Shown one piece after another: positions 24,787 to 36,387 of a stretch of DNA of 64,000 bases. The stretch's first letter is position 1, and each line of letters begins with the position of its first letter. The DNA comes from Halocaridina rubra (lineage: Eukaryota > Arthropoda > Malacostraca > Decapoda > Atyidae): contig JAXCGZ010007647.1 of assembly GCA_037179515.1 (NCBI GenBank), positions 47,501 through 111,500 on the forward strand, read 5' to 3'. The notes beneath the pieces were generated by a model. The model made no database searches, had not been told where the DNA came from, and was given only the letters and a program-made list of their open reading frames with translations. The position numbers and the translations under genes are program-made.

Positions 24787-25480
24787 ATGGCTGGAAAAGG
24801 CAAATTGTGTGGTGAAATGATGAAATAATTTTATGGCTAAGGTGATGTGGTTGCCTGGCTAAAAAAAAAGGCCAAGCTGGTTGCCAGATTAGTGGAAATT
24901 AAGGATTTAGCCAATTTTATACCTTTTCACCTGAAAGGAGATACTTTGCCTCTGTATCTCAAAATGAATGGTGATGATCAGCTAGATGCCAGAAGATCGA
25001 GAGCAGATTGAGCTTGGCCTGCTCACATGGGATGTTCGAAGCCTATAGAAAGCTTAGGAAGACACACTGGACAGGTGAGCAAGGATGTTTTTGCAAATGA
25101 GATCAGGTAGTTAGCAGGACTGGCAAGATGGAAGGGAAAGGGTCTGGAGCAGGCCATGAAGCTGGCATTTGTGACTGGTTTCCCAAATCGGATCTCCATG
25201 GAACTTCACCAGACAAAGGATGTTGAAACAGTAGATATCACTAAGCTAATTGCAAGAGCTAGAGTGCTAACATCAGGTGGTGGGGGTCAAGAAGTTGCAG
25301 CAGTTGTGACCAGAGGACCTTCATTGATGGTACAAAAGCAAAGGTCTCAGTTGCCGGGGGTCTTGCCATCACAAGGGCAGCAAGGAGGCAGGAAAGGAGA
25401 AAATAATATGCTCGAGGGTTGCTGTTACAGGTGCAGTGGGCCTCTTATGGCAAGAGAGTGCAAGGAGCCATGACCACCAG
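24787..25480 (+). pseudogene. Gypsy-1 gag remnant
   Basis: Starts MAGKGKLCGEMMK and carries frame breaks at about 24826, 25009 and 25110. Later parts read MKLAFVTGFPNRISMEL and a cysteine region near 25419 (CYRCSGPLMAREC). A second box near 25490 reads CFKCGKEGHIANHTS. Against the canonical C-x2-C-x4-H-x4-C zinc knuckle, the first has Met where His is expected and altered spacing, and the second lacks the final Cys. The nucleocapsid function of binding element RNA is therefore probably lost. Confidence 0.75.
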
Positions 25481-25639
25481 TAATGTGCTTCAAGTGTGGG
25501 AAGGAAGGTCATATTGCAAACCATACGAGCAGAGAAATGGGCAAGGGGGAGCTGTTGCGCCAGAAGCTACCCCCTCAGACAACTAAAGGCGTTTCCACCT
25601 TCATTACCAGTGATCAGTGTTAGCATGTGAGGAAGGAAG

Positions 25640-27025
25640 GTGAGGGCACTTGTCAATTCAGGTTGTTCCATCACAGAATGTGCTTCTCAATTGGTGGGGA
25701 AATGCACAGCAAAGTTAGAAGGGTTAGTAACGGTGGATGGAATACAGATTGAATGAGAAAGCAGTAAAAAGATAGAGTTTACAGTGCAAGGAATACACTT
25801 GAGAACTACAGCAATTGTGATTGCTAAGGTGATAACTAGCATAGATGTAGTAATGGGAATGGATATGATTAACAGACTTGGTGGTGTGACAATTCGTGAT
25901 GGATTTGCAGTTTTTGGCAATGTGCCGGCACCAGTGAACATTTCGCATGTAGCGAGAGGCAGGAAAAGGTGTGCAGTGACAGTTGTGAATGCAGGGCTGG
26001 AAAGGGTGGCGGGAGAAGTAAAAGCCAAGGAAGATAGGAAGTTGACAGGAGAGCTAGCCACAGAACAGAAGGCCAGTTTGTGCAAGATCGTGGACAAGGA
26101 TTTCATTGCAGAGTTTGACGGTACTAAGTGGGTGGTGGAGTGGTATTTGAAGGAGGGGCTGCTGGTGTTAAAAAACAAGGTGGGCTGCTATGAGAGTGCA
26201 ATACGAAAGCATGTTAGGAAAGAATTTGACCGAGAGGTGGAGAGGTAGATCGATGAAGGTATACTGGTGCCATGGGGGATGGAAGTTGAATGTGGAGTGC
26301 TACCATTGATGGCGGTGGTTCAGCCAAACAAGAAAAAAATTCGGCCAGTACTGGACTACCGCGAAAATAACCAAAATGGTAAGTCTCACACTGGAGCTGA
26401 CGCTACTGATATATGCAGTGAGATGCTGAGAGAGTGGAGGCAGATGAGTGGGGCCTCTGCTATAGTTGATCTGAAGTCGGTTTACCTGCAAGTCAAAGTT
26501 TCAGAGAAGCTTTGGAAGTACCAACTTGTGAATTATAGAGGAAGGGCATACTGTCTACTGAGGCTGGACTTCGGACTAAGTTCAGCACCAAGAATCATGA
26601 CCAAGATCATCAAGACAGTATTAAGCAATAGGAAAGGGATGGAAGCGGCCACAAATTTGTATATAGACATTATACTGATAGAAGAGACCAAGATTAGCGC
26701 ATCGGAAGTTGTGGAGCAGTTGCGTCTGTATGGGCTGGCTATGAAACTACCTGAACCACTAGAAGGGGGAACTGCTTTGAGTCTGAGATTGGAAAGAGGG
26801 AAGAATGGTGAGCTCGTTTTCCGTACGGGTAATGAGATTCCGGAAGTGCAGCAAGGAGAGAGCTGTTTTCTATTTTGTGAAAAATTGGTGGGCCATTATC
26901 CTGTGGCAGGTTGGTTACGGGTAGCTTGTAGTTACATAAAGAGGAGAGCAGAGGGCATCACATGGGAAGACAAGGTTGGGCAGCAAATGATGGAGATGCT
27001 GCAAGAGATTATAAGGAGAGATTGA
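25640..27025 (+). pseudogene. Gypsy-1 protease and reverse transcriptase
   Basis: The protease motif reads VRALVNSGCSI near 25640: the active-site Asp of the family D-S/T-G is Asn (AAT at 25655-25657). VVMGMDMINRLGG marks the end of the fold. The RT begins after a stop at about 26247 with LPLMAVVQPNKKKIRPVLDY, then AIVDLKSVYLQVKV (first Asp kept), RLDFGLSSAPRIMTKI and, at about 26658, LYIDIILIEE where family members have Y-x-D-D. The second Asp is lacking. The upstream and downstream frames are split by stops at 25757 and 26247. Confidence 0.8.
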
Positions 27026-27029
27026 CAAT

Positions 27030-28036
27030 GAGACCATGGGAGTCAGTCTAGCTGTGAAGTGTGGACTGCGAGATGTTGAGGTGAAGACGGACTCGGCGAC
27101 AGTATTTGGTTGGTTGAGATCGACTAACAGCATAACACAGGATTCGGATGAAGGGAGCCTCGGAAATGATAGTTAAGCATCGCTTGGGAACCTTGTGAGA
27201 GAACCTATGTTTTGTGCCGTTAGAGAAGAACAAGGCAGATTTGTTAACTAGGGTGAGGAAGGCCTGGTTAGGAGTTCCGGAAGAGATGTCAGAAAAGGTC
27301 AGATTGTGTTGTGCAGGAGTGCCGAGTGTGGAGGAATTACATCAAATGCATCACATGGAAGTCGATAGGACTGTTTGTAGCAAGAAAGATTGATCCAGGA
27401 GTCACAAGAGACAAGGTCCGGCAAGTGATTAGGCACTGCAAGAAGTGCCAGTCGATCGATCGTCCGCCAGTTGTGCATGAGGCCGGGGAACTTAGGGTGG
27501 AAGACAACTGGAAGAGATTGGCGGTTGATGTAACACACTACAGGCAAGGTTTGCATTTGTCTATGGTTGACTGCAGACCAGGCAGAGTGGCCAGTTGGAA
27601 AGAGCTAAGAGCAGAAAATGGAGAGGAAATTGCAGGAGTGTTGAATGGGTTGTTTTTAGAAAGGGGGCCTGTTGATGAAGTATTGGTAGATAGCAGTACA
27701 GCCTTTAGATCACAGGCTTTGAAGGAGATGCTTGACAAATGGAATATCAACCGCAATTTTAGAGCTGCGTATCGGCTTGGTGGGAATGGAATTGTGCAGC
27801 GACATCATTGAAAAATCAAGGCCATGGCGGAGAGGGCTCAGGTGTCGCCGTTGGAAGCAGTCTTCTGGTATAATATGTCCCCTAGGTCGGGTCAGGATGA
27901 AGGAACTGTGCCACAGAAAGTTGTCTTCAAGTATGAGTGGCGACATCCAAGCAAGGTACCAAAGACGGATAAAGGCGACAAAGGTGCAGGTTCCATCAAG
28001 ATTAGAGATGAGGTGTGGGTAAAGCTGCCAAACTAA
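27030..28036 (+). pseudogene. Gypsy-1 RNase H remnant and integrase
   Basis: A degenerate RNase H part (VKTDSATVFGWL) near 27083 is followed by the integrase. The zinc-binding end is VRQVIRHCKKCQSIDRP near 27417. The core has LAVDVTHY (first Asp), DEVLVDSSTAFRS (second Asp) and GNGIVQRHH near 27785. In the family the last motif is GNGIVERHH with the catalytic Glu; here it is Gln (CAG at 27797-27799), so strand transfer should be abolished. The C-terminal part (VFWYNMSPRSGQDEG, KYEWRHPSKVP) follows after a stop at 27809. Confidence 0.82.
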
Positions 28037-28348
28037 AGATGCATGTTGCAATGGGGAAGAGGTACGATGACCAATGTGAATTCCTGAAATAATGTCTCAG
28101 TAGATGGGATGCCTCAGCACGTTCTGGATATTAGGAGAGTGGTGGACTCGTTTACTGAGGATGAAGGGCTAATTGCAGAACAGGAGAATGAAGTTCCACG
28201 GCGGCCGAATCAAGAAAGACAACGACCAGAGTGGATGAGATGTTATATGAAGGGATCGTCAAGCAGGGAAGAGCACTGAGAAATGGGTGGCCATCTCATG
28301 GTGGAGGGAGTTGGTGGCACTCTTTGTGATCTTAAGAACACGGGGGCA

Positions 28349-28579
28349 TGTGGTTTTGTGGAGACAATAGTTTTCGTGTATGATTTTGTATAAGTTGGAT
28401 CTGGTAACACTGTTTGGCAACACTGTAAACGAGATGATGCTTACAGTTTTCGGCGGACGTTCAGGGGTGAAGAGCAGTGCTTGTGGGGTTGTCGAGTTGG
28501 TTGACTTATGTTATGGATTTGCTTTATTGGTTGAGTTGTGAGATGGAATTGCTGTATTATTGAGTTGTGGAGGCTTAGC
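28349..28579 (+). repeat. Gypsy-1 3' LTR, truncated
   Basis: Starts TGTGGTTTTGTGGAGACAAT after the purine-rich CACGGGGGCA and follows the 5' LTR for 231 bp. It ends at a junction with unrelated integrase sequence. Confidence 0.85.
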
Positions 28580-29743
28580 ACCAGAGCACTATGTTCTTAG
28601 AAGCAATACCAATCCCTGATATGTCTGCTGCAACAGTGGCTTTTGCTGTCATTAATGATTGAATTTCTCGTCTTGGAGTGCCTTTGTATGTTGTACAGAT
28701 AGAGTTCCACAATTTAAATCTTTTTTTCAGCAGCATTCCTCTATTATTGGATTTCATAGATTACGGACTACTTCATATCCTCCCCAATCTAATGGTATGA
28801 TTGAAGGACCCCATCATATCTTAAATATATCTTTGATGGCCCCTACAGATTATTGACTTGTTTCCTTTCCATTTGTGCTTTTAGGTTTGCAATGTATTTC
28901 TACAGAGTCTGAAGTTTCTCCCTTTACTTTGGTAATTAGCAGTATGCTACTTAGTTCAAAACTTATGATAACTTCCCAACCCAGTTAGAACCAACAAAAA
29001 GAAATTATATCATAATTAGTGAGGAGAATGCAACAATTATATTTTCCTTAATGTTCCTCTGGTTACCATCAGGAATGTTCTAGCAAACCATAAGTTTCTA
29101 AGGATCTTGAAACTTGTTTATATGTTTGGGTTAGAGTGGATCAAGTCCATTGCCTGTTAGAGGCGCCATACTATGGTCCACTTGGGATTGTTTAGCGTAG
29201 TGATATTTCATTTTAAGACAAATTCCAGGAGATTTAACCATTGTTTTTGTAGACAGGCTGAAACCAGTCTTGCTGCTGAGTGCAGTGGCAAAAAGAATCT
29301 CTTCGAACCAGCTTGAGGAGTTGAATTTGGAACCTCCTGAGTTTGTTCACTCTCTGACGAGAGTGAACAAACTGGAACTTGTTCTAATAATATTGTGTCT
29401 CAGTGTAACAAATTCTAATTTATATGATAGCTCCTCTCTTGTAGAAGACAATAATTCACAGAATAATATTGTACCTCATTCTGCCATTACCAGGTCTTCT
29501 CATCAGGTTCAATTCAGTCAACATCCAGAATATATATACCATTGATTTTGTGTTGGTGTGTTTTATTTTTAGTTGATGAAATTTTAGTGTACTCCTTTAC
29601 TGGCGGGGGAGTGTTGTAGTGTTATGGCAAAGAATACTCCCTAAATGGCTCATTAGCATTGTATATGAACATCACGTGAGCCTTTATTCCTATATCATAC
29701 TGTATACTGTGGAGTTTTGTAAGTATTACTGCAGAGAATGCAA

Positions 29744-29745
<2 letters not shown>
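28580..29745 (+). mobile_element. Second Gypsy element (Gypsy-2), 3' fragment with a short LTR
   Basis: From 28592 the plus strand codes for a different Gypsy-type integrase: WISRLGVPLYVVTDRVPQF (a frame break lies before it), TTSYPPQSNGMIEGPHH with the family Glu kept, and LVSFPFVLLGLQCIST. A diverged C-terminal region (WVRVDQ, then VDRLKPVLLLSAV) reaches about 29300. A purine tract GGCGGGGGAG precedes a 134-bp LTR-like block 29612-29745 that starts TGTTG and ends CAACA. Confidence 0.75.
29612..29745 (+). repeat. Gypsy-2 3' LTR (short)
   Basis: Inverted terminal pentamers TGTTG and CAACA, directly after a polypurine tract and directly before (TTA)n. There is no 5' partner in the window, so the LTR call rests on the ends and position. 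Confidence 0.55.

Positions 29746-29778
<33 letters not shown>
29746..29778. repeat. (TTA)n
   Basis: Eleven TTA units between Gypsy-2 and SINE-A copy 2. Confidence 0.9.
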
Positions 29779-30085
<307 letters not shown>

Positions 30086-30524
30086 TACCAAGCACCACCC
30101 AACATGAGTCACCCAGTAACAATCACCTACTACAAGACATCCATACAAACCACCCACCACGAACCATACATGAAAAACCACCCACCAAATACTACTCACC
30201 ATCATCCACCCACTACACACCACCTACCATGAACTACCCAACACCAACCACCCACTAAGATCTAACTGCACCCGACCACAACCAAGATCACCACCACCAT
30301 AAAGAACCACCCAACACAAGCCTCGAACCACATACCAAAGACCACCTATCACGAACAACCCACAACCAACCACCCAAAATAATCCAACACCACTTATCCA
30401 GCACTAAGACAACAGCAACCATTGGTGGTAGGTGGTTGTTACTGGGTGACCAAGATCACCACCACCATTAAGACTCATGAACAGGAGTCATTCAGTAACA
30501 ACCACTTACCAGAAGACACCATAG
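30086..30524. repeat. ACC-rich minisatellite, left part
   Basis: Degenerate ACCACCCACC-type repeats with the motif TCACCCAGTAACAA and its inverse TTACTGGGTGA. The same sequence type resumes at 39234, so the 30525-39233 LINE lies within it. Open frames here are low-complexity artefacts. Confidence 0.8.
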
Positions 30525-30693
30525 TCAAATTTTAAGTTAAGATGTGTGTTACCAGAAAAGAGATAAATTGAGTCACTAAATAGCACTTATATGGAGATAT
30601 AAAAATTCTGTGTGAAGCTTACATAAAAGATTTTCACTCTTTTTTTCTCTTTCTCTTCTTCTTTCTCTATTCTGTGAGAGGGAGAACATAAAA

Positions 30694-31773
30694 ATGAGGC
30701 CATCTCTGTCCCAAACCTCTCCCACCCATAGGTCGGGAGGAGGGGTAGCTATCAGGAGACTAAAACAGAAAATCAAGGATTCAGAGGCAATGGTTATAAG
30801 ACTTGATGAAAAAATTCGGAATATGGATGGAGAAATGAAAGAAAATGAAACACTCAGAGAGGAAATAAGATCTTTGGGGGAAGCAAATAAAGCACAAGGG
30901 CAGGAGAGAATGGAACTAGAAAAAAGAATAAAGAAGCTGGAAGGGGAAAAGAGTCAACTAGAAACTAGAATTTCTAAACAAGAAGATAAAAACAAACAGC
31001 TGAATGACAACCTAAAGGAATTAGATGTTAGTTCACTGCTCTCTTCTGAGAGAGACGAGATTGCTGCTTGGAATATCCAGATTAAGGAAAACATTGAAGA
31101 GTTTAGAAAAGAGCTCCAGGAGCTGAATATGAAAAATGATGCCATGAAAACTTCCTTTGCTGATGCACTAAAGGGGAATGTGGAAGTAAAAGAGGCTGTA
31201 AAGGTGGTGGCACCGGAAAACATACATACAGTTGACTATAAAGAGACAGTAATCGAAAAAATGAAAGACGTTGTGATGGAAAGGGCAAATCCACTCATCA
31301 AACAGGCACTTGATAAAGAGAAGACATTGGTAATCTCAGGCATAAGCGAATCCCAGGAGCCAACATGGCAGGGGAGACTTGAAGAAAATAAAGCTAGGGT
31401 TGTAGACCTGATAAGAAAGCTTGGAGTAGTTTGTGGTCCTGAGGATATTGTAAACATACACCAACTAGGTAAATATTCGAGGGAAGGAAAGCCGAGACCA
31501 ACAAAAGTAACCTTTGAGAGAGGGGAAACATGTAGGGAAATATTGTTGAGAAAAAAGAGTCTAAAAGACCTTCAAGAATTCAAAGAAGTGTTCATTAGAC
31601 GATACAGAACACAGGAAGAGATGGGAAAGATCAAAGACTTGTTGCAAGAGGCAAGAAGGTTAAATGAGGAAAGAAATGAAGAAGAGAAGAAAAATTTTCA
31701 TTTCAGAGTTCTTCCAGACAAAGGGGAGATAAAGATGATAATGACAGAAGATCAGGGGATGGGGCCTCATTAA
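30694..31773 (+). CDS. CR1-like LINE ORF1 protein, coiled coil (open frame)
   Basis: A 359-residue open frame. Residues about 25-150 are strongly heptad-like and Glu/Lys rich (RMELEKRIKKLEGEKSQLE), a coiled coil expected to trimerise or multimerise. Residues about 200-340 (KEKTLVISGISESQEP, VVDLIRKLGV, PRPTKVTFERGETCREILLR) resemble the RNA-recognition-like and C-terminal part of LINE ORF1 proteins, which coat element RNA as a chaperone. The Met at 30694 follows a pyrimidine-rich leader. ORF2 appears to begin close to the ORF1 stop (LRLLYTNADGLAGKAVELKD, about 31772-31830). The frame is intact although ORF2 is dead, so translation is unproven. Confidence 0.75.
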   Translation: MRPSLSQTSPTHRSGGGVAIRRLKQKIKDSEAMVIRLDEKIRNMDGEMKENETLREEIRSLGEANKAQGQERMELEKRIKKLEGEKSQLETRISKQEDKNKQLNDNLKELDVSSLLSSERDEIAAWNIQIKENIEEFRKELQELNMKNDAMKTSFADALKGNVEVKEAVKVVAPENIHTVDYKETVIEKMKDVVMERANPLIKQALDKEKTLVISGISESQEPTWQGRLEENKARVVDLIRKLGVVCGPEDIVNIHQLGKYSREGKPRPTKVTFERGETCREILLRKKSLKDLQEFKEVFIRRYRTQEEMGKIKDLLQEARRLNEERNEEEKKNFHFRVLPDKGEIKMIMTEDQGMGPH

Positions 31774-32135
31774 GATTGTTATACACAAATGCTGATGGAT
31801 TAGCTGGTAAGGCAGTAGAATTAAAAGATAGGATTCACAACAGTAACTAACAAACAATTAAACAAACATTTATTTCCATTTTGTACAATGGTTATTCAAC
31901 ATTAATAGTAACTTATAAGTAGACATGTAATTTAACTAATAAATAAGAGGGAAATACATATAGTTAAATTTAATGTAGCTTTCATAGAAAATAATAATGC
32001 TGTAATAAAAATGTTAACAATAATGTTAATAATAAAGTAGTAAGTATGCCACTAGATACAGGATCGTTATTATTGGCATCATTTCCATATTTGTTTTCCT
32101 TACAATGACAATAATTAGTTCTTATTGAGCAGCAA

Positions 32136-34980
32136 CTATTTGTCCAAAAGAAAACTATATAGTTTGCCTTTGAAAGCTGTGAAGGAGGATGCATTTTTAA
32201 GATGCTCTGGAATATTATTCCAGAGTGTTGGCCCTTTTATAGTGATCATCTTTGAACCTGCTTCTGTGTTTGTTCTGTGAATAAAGAGCTCACTGCTCTG
32301 TCTTGTGTTGGTTCCCCTTATATCCCTGACTGTTTTTAAATCAAATAGCCAGCTAGGATAATGATGGTCCAAAATTTTGAATACAAAAACATAAATAGCA
32401 TAAGCGACATTGTTTTCTGCCAGCAGCCACCCAAGTTTATTGAGAGCTGGTGTGATGTGGTCATATTTTCTTATTCCTCCCAGGGCAACTCGAGCTGCAA
32501 AATTAATAAGCCTCTGTATTCTGTTTATCTGAGTCTTAGTGGTAGCTCCCCAAACAGTTGTGCAATAATTAATGTGACTTAGGGCTAGAGATTCAACAAC
32601 ATTTATTCGAGTGGTAGTCTCAAAATTGTCTTTTATACGTGATAAGTACATTAATGTTCCTGTAACCTTTTTGCATACTTTATCTATGTGGGAATCAAAC
32701 AACATGTGGTTATCAAAGTGAATTCCTAGGTTTTTGACTGTTTTGCTAGGTGTGATAATATTGTCGCAAAAATTAATTGTTGTGTTTTCTGTAATTTGTG
32801 CTATGTGGAACCTTGAACCAATAAATATGCACTGTTTTACTTTCGTTAATTAACAGCCCAATTTCTTGGAAATACGTTTTAATTTTTGACAGAGTGTTTT
32901 CTGCTCTTAAAGTTAGCACTGGGAGATTATTAATATCACCACTAAGGAGTAGTTGAGTGCCATCTGCATATTGTACGACTAGACAGTCAGAGATGAAAGA
33001 AGATAGATCATTTACGTAAATGGAGAAGAGGATAGGACCAAGTACTGATCTCTGTGGAACACCAAATGATACATATTTTGGCACAGAGATAATGTTGTTA
33101 AGACGTATAGACTGTTTACAATTAGATAGATACTCACTAAACCAGCTTGGATCAATATTTAATTTAGTACATTTACTTAAAAGAATTTCATGGTTTACAC
33201 TGTCGAAGGCTTTTGATAAGTCCAATAATACAAGCAGAGATATTTTTTTCATATCTATATTATTATAGATACTATTCGTAACTTTAAGCAGTGCAGTTTC
33301 CGTCGAGAGTTTCAGTCTGAAACCATGTTGGTTAATACTTAATAGTCTATTCGATTCTAAATATGACATAAGTTGGTATGCAAAAATTTTTTCTAATATT
33401 TTAGAGAAAATGGGTAACAGGGAAATGGGACGATAGTTTGTCACATCTTCTCTGTCCCCCTTTTTATGCAGAGGTATTACATGTGATATTTTCCAAGAGT
33501 CAGGAAACGTTTTAGTAATAATGGAAGTGTTCATAATAGTTAGAATATAAGATGCCATCATGGGTAGAGCATCTTTGATGAACTGAAATGGCATACCATC
33601 TGAACCATAAGAGCCAGAGTTTCTTAGGCCCTTTATGGTGAGAATTAGGGTAGCACAATCGATAGGATTTATCTTGAAGTACTCTCTTGTGTTTACATTG
33701 GAAGAATTGCATTTAAGCAATCACTCATATTCACTGAGTTGATGTTTTCTTGAGTTTTTTCATATGTATTTTTGCCAACGTTAGCAAAATAGTTATTAAA
33801 GTTTTCCGCTTTGTCTTTCAACTCTGTAATATTTTCATAACTTTCTGAGGTACTCTTTTCATTTGGTATCATGCTTCTTATCACTTTCCATGTTGCTGCT
33901 GTATCATGTCTAGAGTCATTAAATTGTTTTTTATAAAAGTCTTTTTTACTTACACTGATGAGAGATCTGACACGTTTCTTTTCTGTTTTATAACGTTCTC
34001 GGAGAGTCATATCATATCTATTCATTTTAGCTCTTTTTGTATTTGATTTCTGATTTGCATTGCCTCTTTGATGTCATTAGTTAGCCAGGGGGCTGAGGGG
34101 CAGGTTATTTTTCTTGTTACAATGGGTGCGCGACTATCTAAGCATTCAAGGAAGACTTTTGTTAGAATCTCATCCTGCAAATCGACGTTATCTGTGTATT
34201 TAATTCTATTAAGTACATTTGTATTGTTGATTAATGTTTCACAAAAGATATCAGGGGAGTAATTTTTTAGACACCGGAATGTCTTGAAGAGAGGCTTCCT
34301 TTTGGGCTTGTTTATGTTTAGCATAGCAATATTCAGCTCGTGGTCTGCAATTGGGCAGGGAACTACGTCCCAATAGGGTATACTTTCCACTTTATTTGTT
34401 ATTATCAGATCTATAAGAGTCCTAGAATTAAGGGTTATGCGGGTCGGTTTTGTCACTATTTGTGATAACTTCACAGTGTTGATCAGCCTTTTCATTTTGT
34501 TATCTGCTGAGAGCAAGTCATCATTAAAGTCACCAAGTATGTATATGGGTTTATGGCGCACACAGATATTTCTGAATGTTTCTAGCAGATGACTGAATGA
34601 ACTGGTAGGTGCTTTAGGGTGACGGTAAACACACCCTACAATGAAAGATGGAAGTTTCTGATACTGCACAGTGATCCATAAATCTTCGAGGTCCTCAGTT
34701 TTTTCTAAACCTGTGGTTATTTCTGATGCACTAAGATAATTTCTAACATAAATACAGACTCCACCCCCTAGGCTATGGTCATTGCGAAATATTTTAAACT
34801 CTGGGATATTCACATATTTATTTTCAGTTGTAGGAGGAAGCCAAGTTTCCCTTACATAGAGGATGTCTATGTTCTAGTCTTTTGTTAGCATTATTATTTC
34901 CTCAAAATGAGCGAGCAGGGACTGAGCGTTCACATGTACTAATGTTACATTCTTACCTTGTTTCAAAAGGGTGGTATCCA
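32136..34980 (-). pseudogene. LINE-G ORF2: endonuclease, reverse transcriptase with YADG
   Basis: The endonuclease begins LVHVNAQSLLAHFEEI at about 34950 and continues NDHSLGGGVCIYVRN, PIYILGDFNDDLLS and VPCPIADHELN; the last stands for the family SDH motif with Ser changed. A stop lies near 34874 and another near 34022. The RT (33720-32773) has SYGSDGMPFQFIK, VLLDLSKAFDSVNH and, at about 32965, VVQYADGTQLL. The second catalytic Asp of YADD is Gly (GGC at 32959-32961). The C-terminal segment (32705-32136) reads NYCTTVWGATTKTQINRIQR. Frame changes separate the parts. Confidence 0.85.
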
Positions 34981-36380
34981 TAGTCATAGTTGTAGTTTCG
35001 ACTGTGTGATTCTGCTGGGAATTCATCATTGTAGTGTGTTCTGGGGTTAGCCCATGGATCCTGGTGTCTGTACCTGCCGTTGGATGTGTAACGCTGGTTT
35101 GAGTACGTGCCGTGGTATGATCGGGCCTTCCCAAAGTTTGTATGCCTAGGTGAGTGTCTAGGGTTGTAAGAGCCATCACTCCAGGAGTAGTCTCTTGTGC
35201 GTGGACGGCGATAAGAGAGGTTTGTATCATGTCTCTTTCTGTAGTCTCGCATATAGGGGATTGTTTCATTAGCTCTTTGCTGTTTATTTTGGTATGACTG
35301 TAGTTTGGGATATTTTGTAGAATACCCAGGTTGTGTCCATTGTTTGCCCCCGCAAAATGGCTGGACAATTGTGCCTGTAGGCCATTGCTTCAGTTTGTAA
35401 GGCACATATTCAAATCCTTTCGATATTGTTATTGCGAAGGAAACCCAATTTGGTTTGGGAGAAAGCTCCTTAGTCAAGACTTCTTCAGAAGGAATGCCTT
35501 GATTTGTCAATGTATTACGTATCTCTCTCTCAAAGGGGTTGGCAGGAATGCGAATATATATTTGAGCTGTAACCCTTGCACTTGCATTATTGGGCAACTG
35601 TGGCTGTGGGGGAGAGGACTTCGATTGAATGTTTAGAATAGAGACTGCTGCTATTTTGTCTTTTCTGTTTTCTTCATTGTTTTGCAGCCTATTGCTGGGT
35701 TGGTTATTTGTGCTGGAAGGTGTAATTTGGTTGTCCTGGTTAGTGATAGTTGCTGTGTTGTTAGGAGTAGTGGAGATTGGCTCTATATCTTCTTCGCTGT
35801 TTTGCAACTCTTTACCAGGTTGGTTGTTTGTGCTGGGAAGAATCTTGTTCTGGTTAGTGCCTGTTGTTGTATTGTTAGGAGTAGTGGGGAAGGACGCTGT
35901 TGTTTCATCACTATTTTGTAACCTGTTACTGATTTGATTATTTGTACTAGATGGTGTATTCAGGTTGTCTTGTTGATTATCACTTTTATTTGGATCTACC
36001 TCTTCTTCACTACCACTGTCACATTCGTCTCTCAATGCACTGAAGGAATTGTGAGTAGAGACAGAGAACCTAGTTTGCAATACCTGAGGGTTGTTGATAG
36101 AAGGGACATCATCGTTGTTAGGTGACAGCACTGAATTGAGAGGTGGAGATGTTTCTAATAGCAGTTTCAACCTAGAATTATCTCTTTTAAGTAGGACAAT
36201 GTCAGATTCTAGCAAACCCACCTTGTGTTGTAAGGCTTTCACCTTTTCAGCATCTGCTTCCAAAATTTTCACCTTATCTGCAAGACTTTCTATCATTCGA
36301 TGTAGGTCTCCTAGGTCGTGTGTTTTTTCAGACTCTATGGATTTTACAACCGAAGTTTGAGATTGAAAGAGTTTGTCAAG
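34953..36380 (-). pseudogene. LINE-G ORF1, coiled coil plus N/T/Q repeats plus Arg/Tyr-rich tail
   Basis: The open frame spans about 475 codons inside the element. The N-terminal 110 residues are a coiled coil (MIESLADKVKILEADAEKVK). A middle section at 35640-35960 has three tandem ~40-residue repeats with the core STNNQ. The C-terminal third is Arg, Tyr, His and Asn rich (RYTSNGRYRHQDPW, NYNYDYGYHPFETR), typical of nucleic-acid-binding tails. The apparent Met at 36392 lies in the target duplication and host LINE, so the true N-terminus is missing. The stop overlaps the start of ORF2. Confidence 0.72.
35640..35960 (-). repeat. Three tandem 114-120 bp repeats in LINE-G ORF1
   Basis: TGGTTATTTGTGCTGG at 35701, TGGTTGTTTGTGCTGG at 35821 and TGATTATTTGTACTAG at 35935 mark equivalent points, giving periods of 120 and 114 bp, both multiples of three. 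Confidence 0.85.
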
Positions 36381-36387
36381 TTCACAA

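Larger units (their letters stand above)
24361..28579 (+). mobile_element. Ty3/Gypsy-like LTR retrotransposon (Gypsy-1), 3' truncated
   Basis: A 400-bp 5' LTR (24361-24760), gag with CCHC-like boxes, protease, RT and integrase in order, and a 3' LTR starting at 28349. The 3' LTR matches the first ~231 bp of the 5' LTR and then breaks off at GGAGGCTTAGC (28579), where a different Gypsy element begins. Clade is inferred from the integrase motifs shared with Gypsy-3. Confidence 0.88.
31841..36380 (-). mobile_element. CR1/L2-like LINE (LINE-G) nested in copy F
   Basis: It splits the endonuclease frame of copy F between DRIHN and the codons for VAITETKLSVD. TTCACAA at 31834-31840 and 36381-36387 looks like a 7-bp target duplication. 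Minus-strand content from right to left is ORF1, endonuclease, RT, C-terminal domain and an AT-rich 3' end. The ORF1 start is cut, so the element is slightly 5' truncated. Confidence 0.82.
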
